A stretch of DNA of 64,000 nucleotides from Dastarcus helophoroides (taxonomy: Eukaryota; Arthropoda; Insecta; Coleoptera; Bothrideridae). A program made the translations under genes and the position numbers. Positions 56,536 through 64,000 of this stretch are shown here, in pieces (the stretch's first letter is position 1; each line of letters begins with the position of its first letter). The stretch lies in NCBI GenBank assembly GCA_028583605.1, contig CM053328.1:34738722-34802721 (forward strand), read 5' to 3'. A model generated the notes under the pieces. It made no database searches. It worked only from the letters and a program-made list of their open reading frames with translations, and had not been told where the DNA came from.

Positions 56536-59355
56536 AATAAATAAAAGCTATAGTGGACAGACACGTAGACACTCTTTGAATAAGTGACCTCCAGAAGTCG
56601 AAATTTCCAAAAATATTTTTCTAGGAATTTGTACATTTTACTTAAATGTTAACAAAAAGTTATGATTTCAAAGAGTATTTTTTCAAAATTTTTGATTGAT
56701 TTGTATTAACATTTTGAAAAACTACATGAAATTTAAAATTTCTAGAAAAAGACCAACTTGGGAAGTCGAAATTTCTAAAAAATATTTTTTTCATAATTTT
56801 TACTTTTTTATTTGTAAATTTTCTAAAATCTTGAGATTCCGTAAAAGAAGGTGAATTACTTTTTGTGAGAAAAAAGAAATCTAAATTTACAGAAACGGGA
56901 AATATCAAAGTTCGAAATAAAAGCTAAAATTTCCAGAAAAAGCTCAATTTTGAGAAAAAGAAATTTCGAAAAAATTGAAAAAAAGAAAGAGACTTCGAAA
57001 AAATTGAAAAAAAGGAACAGATTTCGAAAAAATTAAGAAACAGGAATTTATCAAAAGTTCTCAATAAAAGGTAAAATTTTAGAAAAAAAAAAGTAGAATT
57101 TCGACACTAGATTGAAACCCAAGACAAATTAAAAACCTGAAATTTTTAGACAATTTTGAATTTTTTGAAATATAGTAAAATTTCGAAAAGAGAAATTGTT
57201 AAAATTAACTGAAAGCTTAGAAAAAATTGTCGATCTCTAAAAAATTCGAGTTTCTCAGTGAAGAAGAAAAAAGTTGAATTTTAGAAAGAATTTCAGAAAT
57301 TTCTAGAAAAAGACCAACTTGGGGAGTCGAAATTTCTAAAAAATATTTTTCTCGTGCTTTTTACATATTTATTTGTGAATTTTTTAAAACTCTGAGATTT
57401 CGTGAAGAAAAGGTGAATTACTTCTTGTGAGAAAAAAAATCTCAATTTACAGAAACGACAAATATCGAAATTCTAAACAAAAGAAATTTCCAGAAAAAGC
57501 CGAATTCTGGGAAAAATAGATTTCAACAAAATTGCGAAAAAAATATTTCAAAAAAATTGAGAAAAAAGAATAAATTTCGAGAAAATTAAGAAACAGGAAT
57601 TTATCAAAAGTTTTCAATAAAAAATGAAATTTTAGAAAAAAAAAACGTAGAATTTCAACACTAGGCTGAAACTCAGGACAAATTAAAAACCTGAAATTTG
57701 TAGACAATTTTAAATTTTTTGAAATATAGTAAAATTTTAAAAAGAGAAATTGTAAAACTTAACTGGAAGCTTAGAAAAAATTGTCTATCTCTAAATAAAG
57801 TCGAAGTTTTTCAGTAGAGACGAAAAATGTTTCATTTTAGGAAGAATTTTATAGAAAAAGTTTAGAACAGCTTGAAATTTTGATAAAAAATTGCAATTTT
57901 CCAGAGAAAGCTAAATTTTGAAAATAAATTTGCTTTTTCGAGAGCAAGACGAATTAAAAAAACACTCCAAATATTCAGATAAATTCGAATTTTGAGAAAA
58001 TTGGTACAATAATTTCGGAAGAAAATTCCGAGAAGTGTTGAACTTTAAAACAACTTTGAAAAATTTTAAAATTCCAAGAAAATTTCGAGAAGTGTTGACT
58101 TTAAAAAAAGTCACCATTTCCCGCAAAGAGCCAAATTTTGAGAAAAAGGAGGAGGTTTCGAAAAATATTGGGAAAAATGAAGAGAATAAAAGAAATGAGT
58201 TTGTCTAATTCGGAAAATGGAGGAAATTGCGAAAAAAAATGAATTTATCAAAAGTTCTTAAAAACGCCAAAATTTTAGAAGAAAACGTCGAATTTTGACT
58301 ATAGATTGAAACCCAAACAAATTTAAAAACCTGAAATTTTTGGACAATTTTGAAATGTTTGAGAAAAAAGTAAAAAATTTCCAATTTACGTAGCCAAAAA
58401 TATTCCGAAAAAGCTATGAAATTGGAGAAAAATGTAAGCCCTATAAAAAATGAGTTTCAATACAAAACTTCAAGAAAAATATATACTGCTAAGTATCAAA
58501 ACAAATTTTCTAAAAGAAAATTAAAATTTCATTATCAAAATTGTCGATAAAAGAATCAAAAAATTCCAGTTACCAAAAATATTTAAAAACGGTAAATACT
58601 TTAGGAAGAACTCGAGCTCTGTAAACAGTAGAATTTAAATACAAAACTTCGAGCAAAAGTACGAAAATTTGAGACCAAAGTCTCGACAAAAAGCTGACAC
58701 TTTTTAAAGCCACATTTTGTAAAAAAAATATTCGGAAAATGATATATTAACACATAAATATCACAAAAAAATTTAGCTATATCTAAAAAAATTTAGTTAT
58801 TTCGACTATAAAAGTTGAAATTAAAAAAAAAACAATTTTAGGGTGATCACAAAATATTGGAAATTTAAGCTGAGAATTTTCTGAGACAACTCACTATTTA
58901 CTCTCGACAATTCGACCCTAATTTCAAAGTATTGTTTTTAATCTCAGATATTCTACTTTTTTTAACAATTTGGCTTTAAATTCTAGATTTTTTGGTAGAA
59001 AAAATTTAATTCTCTAGATTTTAGCTTTTTAAAAAAATATAAAAAACCTAATTAACAGTCGAAATTTTGGGTAATATAAAATTTTGAAATGTTTACGTAA
59101 AAGTGTCGAAATTTCTAGAGCAACACGGTAGTGCAAAAAAAATCGTATTTTAATATAAAACCTCGAGAAATTATCGCTCTTTGAAATTTAAATTCAAAAT
59201 TTTATGAAAAAAAAAGCAGAAATTTTAAGAATACAATTGACAGCTTAGCAAAAAATAAGTTCTAGAAAAGAACAAAATTTGGACTCACAAGCATAGAATT
59301 TCTGGAAACATTGTTCGATTTTATGGTCGATATTTTCAGATTAAAATTCAAGTTT

Positions 59356-59470
59356 TAGAAATTGAAATACAAATTTTGTTCCCTGAAACCAAGAAAGATT
59401 AAAAAACCAATAAAACTTGCTTTAACGCGTTCCGAGAGAGGTATCTCCCTGAAAATTTAAGCTTGGCGTT
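59356..59470 (-). repeat. Decayed HG repeat copy inside the array
   Basis: AGAAATTGAAATACAAATTTTG and CCCTGAAACCAAGAAAGATT followed by a scrambled hairpin part (CCGAGAGAGGTATCTCCCTG). It interrupts the 520-bp array. Confidence 0.75.
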
Positions 59471-59600
59471 AAGACTTATCTGTACGAAGTTCCGTTCTAG
59501 AAATTGGAACGGTACCTATAAATACGCGGTCGTCTTTCCCTCAGTCACTCAGTTGATTAGTCGGGTTAGATAGTTAACCAGATAGTCTGATAGTTAGGCG
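59470..59600 (+). repeat. LTR-like fragment with promoter words
   Basis: GACTTATCTGTACGAAG, TTCTAGAA, GCGGTC and TCAGTCACTCAGTTGATTAG follow the order of words in the solo LTR at 26417-26752 (CTTATCTG, TTCTAGAA, GCGGTC, AGTCAGTTAGAGTCAG), so it is probably a related LTR. Confidence 0.5.
59517..59550 (+). promoter_or_regulatory. TATA box with initiator-like TCAGT
   Basis: TATAAATA at 59517-59524 lies about 24-30 bp before TCAGTCACTCAGT, the spacing of an arthropod TATA/initiator promoter. It is part of the LTR-like fragment and would read plus-strand into the array. Confidence 0.35.
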
Positions 59601-62600
59601 AATTATAAAAATTGGAAAAAAGTGCAGATTTCGAAAAAATTGACAAAAAGAAATTTATTAAAATTACTCAATAAAAGGTGAAATTTTGGAAAAAAAAATA
59701 ACGTAGAATTTCGACACTAGATTGAAACCTAGGATAAATTTAAAAAACTGAAATATTTAGACAATTTAAAATTTTTTGAAAAATTGTAAAAGTTTGAAAA
59801 GAGAAATTGTAAGAATAAACTGAAAGCTTAAAAAAATATTGTTGAAAATTTAAAAAGTCAAAGTTTTTCAGAGAAGAAGAAAAAAAAGTCAAATTTTAGG
59901 AAAATTTTCAAGGAAAAATCAAAATTTTAAGAAGAGCTCGAAATTTCGACAAAAAATTTACAATTTTCCAGAGAAAGTTAAATTTTGAGAATAAATTTGA
60001 AATTTCGAGACCAAGACAATTTAAAAAACACCGAAATTTTTGGATTAATTCGAATTTTGAGAACATTAGAAAATAATTCTAAGACAATTTCAAAAAAAGT
60101 TTTTAACTTTGAAAAAGGTCAGAATATTTCAAAAAAGCCAAATTTTGAGAAATTGGAAGAGATTTCCAAATAAATTGGAAAAAGGACTTTAAAAAAAATG
60201 AATCCTCCAAAGTTCTTAAATAAGGACAAAATTTGGGAAAAAAACGTCGAATTTCGACACTAGATTGAAACCCAAAGCAAATTTACACTTAAAATTTTTA
60301 GATAAAAAAGAAATTGTAAAAATAAACTGAAAACTTAAAAAAAATGTCGGGCTTTAAAAAAGTCGAAGTTTTTCAGAGAAGTAGAAAAACGTCAAATTTT
60401 GGGAAAAATTTCAACAAAAAAGTCAAAATTTTATAAAAAGCTCGAAATTTCGACAAAAAAATTACAATTTTCCAGCGAAAGTTAAATTTTGAGGATAAAT
60501 TTGAAATTTCGAGACCAAAACGGTTTAAAATACATCGAAATTTTTGAACAAATTCGAATTTTAAGAACATTTCTAAATAATTTCGAAAGAAAATTCTAAG
60601 AAAATTTCGAAAAAAGTTTTTGACTATAAAAAACGGTCAGAATTTTCCAGAAAAAGCTAAATTTTGAGTAATTGGAAGAGATTTAAAAAAAATTGGCAAA
60701 AATGATTTAAAAAAAAAATAAATTCGTCCAAAGTTCTCAAATAAGGGCAAAATTTAAAAAAATACGTCGAATTTCGACAATAGATTGAAACCCAAAACAA
60801 ATTTAAACTTGAAATTTTCAGATAAAAAAGAACTTGTAAAAATAAACTGGAAGCTTAAAAAAGTGTCGGACTTTAAAAAAGTCGAAGTTTTTCAGAGAAG
60901 TAGAAAAAAGTCAAATTTTAAGAAAGGCTCAAAATTTCGACAAAAAATTTACAAATTTCCAGCGAAAGTTCAATTTTAAGAATAAATTTGAAATTTCGAG
61001 AACAAGACGACTTAAAATATCCAAATTTTTAGATAAATTCGAATTTTGAGAACATTTGTAAAATAATTTCGAAAGCAATTTCCAAGAAAATTATAAAAAA
61101 AGTTTTTAACAAAAAAAAGGTCAGAATTTTCTAAAAAAAAGCCCAATTTTGAGAAAAAGAAAGAGATTTCGAAAAAAACCGGGAACAATGATTTAAAAAA
61201 AAAGAATTCGTCCAAAGATATCAACTAAGGGCAAAATTTGAGAAAAAAAAATTTTGACAATAGATTGAACCCCAAAATAAATTTAAACTTAAAATTTTCA
61301 GATAAAAAAGAAATTGTTAAAATAAACTGGAAACTTAAAAAAAGTGTCGGACTTTAAAAAAATCAAAGTTTTTTAGAGAAGTAGAAAAAAGTCAAATTTT
61401 AGGAAAAATTTCAAAGAAAAAGTCAAAATTTTAAGAAAAGCTCGAAATTTCGACAAAAAATTTGCAATTTTCCAGAGAAAATTAAATTTTGAGAAAAAAA
61501 TTGAAATTTCAAGACCAAGACGATTTAAAAAACTTCCAAATTTTTGGATAAATTCGAATTTTGGGAACATTTGTAAGATAATTTCGAAAGAAAATTTCAA
61601 GAAAACTTCGAAAAAAGTTTTTACCTTTAAAAAGGGTCAGAATTTTCCAGAAAAAGCTAAATTTTGAGTAATTGGAAGAGATTTCAAAAATAATTGGGAA
61701 AAATGATTTTAAAATAAAATAAATTCGTCCAAATTCAAATAAGGGCATAATTTCAAAAAAAAAAACGTCGAATTGCGACAATAGATTGAAACCCAAAACA
61801 AATTTAAACTTGAAATTTTCAGATAAAGAAATTGTAAAAATAAACTGAAAACATAAAAAAAGTGTCGGACTTTAAAAAAGTCGAAGTTTTTCAGAGAAGT
61901 AGAAGAAAGTAAAATTGTAGGAAAAATTTCAAGGAAAAATTCAGAATTTTAAGAAAAACTCGAAATTTCGACAAAAAATTTACAATTTTCCAGAAAAAGT
62001 TAAATTGTGAGAATAAATTTGAAATTTCGAGACCAGGACGATTTAAAAAACCTCCAAATTTTTGGATAAATTCCAATTTTAAGAACATTTCTAAATAATT
62101 TCGAAAGAAATATCCAAGGAAATTTCGAAAAAGGTTTTTAACTTTAAAAAATGGTCAGAATTTTCCAGAAAAAGCTAAATTTTGAGTAATTGGAATAGAT
62201 TTAAAAAAAATTGGCAAAAATGATTTTAAAATAAAATAAATTCGTCCAAAGTTCTCAAATAAGGGCAAGATTTCAAAAAAAAAAAAACTTCGAATTTCGA
62301 CAATAGATTGAAACACAAAACAAATTTAAACTTGAAATTTTCAAATAAAAAAGAAATTTTAAAAATAAGCTGAAAGCTTAAAAAAGTGTCGAACTTTAAA
62401 AGAGTCGAAGTTTTTCAGAGATGTAGAAAAAAGACAAATTTTAGGAAAAAATTCAAAGAAAAAGTCAACATTTTAAGAAAAGTTTCAAACTTCGATAAAA
62501 ATTTGCAATTTTCCAGAGAAAATTAAATTTTGAGAACAAATTAGAAATTTCGAAAACAAAACGAATCAAAAAAAACTCAAAATTTTCAGATAAATCGAAT

Positions 62601-64000
62601 TTGGGAAAATTGGTAAAATAATATCGAAAGGAAAGGGAATGTTGATAAAACTTCCAATTTCGAGAAGTGTTAAACTTTAAAAAAAGGTCAAAATTTTCCA
62701 TAGAAAATCGAATTTAGAAAAAAAGGATCAAATTTTGACATTTGAAAATAGATGAATTTCGTTCGAAATAAAAGTTGATATTACTGAAAAAATCAGAATT
62801 TAATAATAAAAAAAGATTTCCAAAAATATAAATTTGTCAAAAATTCTCCAAAAAGCAAAGTTTTGGAAAAAAATGTCGAATTTTAAAAAATTGAATCCTA
62901 GAACAAATTTAAAAACCTAAAATGTTTAGACAAATTTGAATTTTGTGACAAATTGTAAAATTTCAAAAAGAGAAATTGTAAAAAACTCAAAGCTTAGAAA
63001 AAATTGTCGAACTTTTAAAAAGTCGAAGTTTTTCAGAGAAGAAGAAAATAAATAATTTGCAATTTTCCAGGGAAAGTTAAATTTTGAGAATAAATATAAA
63101 ATTTCGAGAACAAGACGAATAAAAAAAAATTCAAATTTTCAGAAAAATTCGAATTTTGAGAAAATTGGTAAAATAATTTCTAAACAAAAAGGAATGTGGA
63201 TAAAACTTTCAGTTTCGAGAAAAGTGTTGAACTTTAAAAAAAAAGATCAAAATTTCCAGAGAAAGTCAAATTTTAAGAACCAAAATCAAATCTTTAGATA
63301 AAGTCAAACATTCTGAAAATGGGTGAATTTCGTCGATAAAATCCCAGCTTGCAGAAACAATAAAATATCGAATTTTCAGTTAAAAGTTGGAATTTCGAAA
63401 AACACTTAATTTTGCGAAACAGGTCGAAATTTCCAGAAAATAAATAAAAGTCTAAATATTCAGTAAAAGTCAATATTTGGAGGAAATGGTGAAATTTAGA
63501 AAAGGAACGTAATTTACAAAGAATAAAAATTTCGAAAAAAAGTTACAATTTAGAACAAAGTCAAGTAAATGTAATTTTGGAAAAAAATCAAATTTAAGAA
63601 TAAATCTAAATTTCGAAAAAGGAAAATTTGAGAGAAAGATCGAAATCTTTAAAAACTATTTTATTTAACATCTCCAAATTATTATTCAAATTTTTACTTT
63701 TTTTATTACGAAATCGGCCAAAGATGAATTTTTGAGAAATAAGTCGAATCTTCCAGTAAGTCGAATTAAAAACAAGTAAACATTTTTACAGATTGTCGAG
63801 TTTTGAGAAGAGAGGAAGATTTAGGGGAGAGAATTCTAAATACATAGTTTTAAAAAAAAACGAATACAGAGAAGTCGAATTTGCGTGGAAAAGACAAATT
63901 TTGAAATAAAGCTCTAAATTTTGAGAAATAAAAGGTCTTTTGGTCTGAATATCTTCCAGTAAGTCGAATTAAAACAAAGTAAACATTTTCACAGATTGTC

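Larger units (their letters stand above)
56536..64000 (+). repeat. A-rich tandem array, right arm of mirror pair
   Basis: The marker TAGATTGAAACCCAA and variants recur at about 57110, 57659, 58300, 59720, 60261, 60781, 61261, 61782, 62304 and 62890, mostly 480-590 bp apart (about 520 between 60261 and 62304). Shared words include AACTGGAAGCTTA, AAGTCGAAGTTTTTCAGAGAAG, CGAAATTTCGACAAAAAATT and CAATTTTCCAGAGAAAG. Divergence rises from about 62900 and the array runs off the window end without a second terminus. Units are reverse complements of the left arm. No gene seen. Confidence 0.88.

Noticed and set aside
60373..62701. Minus-strand Phe-rich frames in the right array
   Set aside because: The same peptide recurs in every ~520-bp unit, and its mirror version is on the other strand of the left array; repeat by-product.

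Overview
This 64-kb window looks like a gene-poor stretch of a large, AT-rich arthropod genome, most probably an insect. The evidence is eukaryotic transposon debris of kinds common in insects: a mariner element, a Jockey-type non-LTR retrotransposon, a gypsy-like solo LTR, hAT-like and TA-flanked inverted-repeat DNA transposons, plus several satellites and an 81-bp GT-AG intron inside a transposon gene. Bacterial features such as operons, ribosome-binding sites or dense ORFs are absent. No host protein-coding gene can be called with confidence. The best host-exon candidate is a 54-bp minus-strand open stretch at 15.2 kb with splice-like edges.

Layout. 1-4.8 kb: AT-rich DNA with copies of an interspersed repeat (here the HG repeat, for hairpin-GAAA), one of which forms a perfect 480-bp palindrome, followed by a truncated LTR. 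4.8-8.9 kb: a DNA transposon with TA ends, long inverted repeats and a decayed multi-exon gene, then a 430-bp tandem duplication of its flank. 9-13.6 kb: AT-rich direct and tandem duplications and two HG copies. 13.6-16.5 kb: a mixed-composition island. 17.9-21.2 kb: about 21 tandem units of a 160-bp satellite. 21.2-24.3 kb: A-rich degenerate repeats ending in a hAT-like terminus. 24.3-26.8 kb: a 172-bp satellite with a four-unit higher-order period, interrupted by a solo LTR with an ATAT target duplication. 27.3-29.1 kb: an island. 29.1-33.3 kb: T-rich repeats. 33.3-34.4 kb: an island.

34.4-43.1 kb is bracketed by ATTCGC-rich ends and holds a 5'-truncated Jockey element (minus strand, 8-bp target duplication, two in-frame stops, one frameshift, duplicated YADD motif) among T-rich repeats. 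A 242-bp MITE lies at 43.5 kb. 44.4-45.6 kb is an island with a CTCF-like core. 45.6-48.5 kb is a T-rich tandem array ending in a hAT-like terminus; its mirror image starts at 56.46 kb and runs to the window end as about ten ~520-bp units. Between them lies a 5-kb inverted repeat (48.5-53.5 kb) containing two ~950-bp tandem copies split by a decayed mariner, and another island (54.6-56.4 kb).

The host function of the window, if any, is most likely as intergenic or intronic DNA in which short mixed-composition islands (possible cis-regulatory sequence) are separated by transposons and satellites. Repeat boundaries were read by eye and are accurate to a few bases where a target duplication or palindrome is stated, otherwise to tens of bases.
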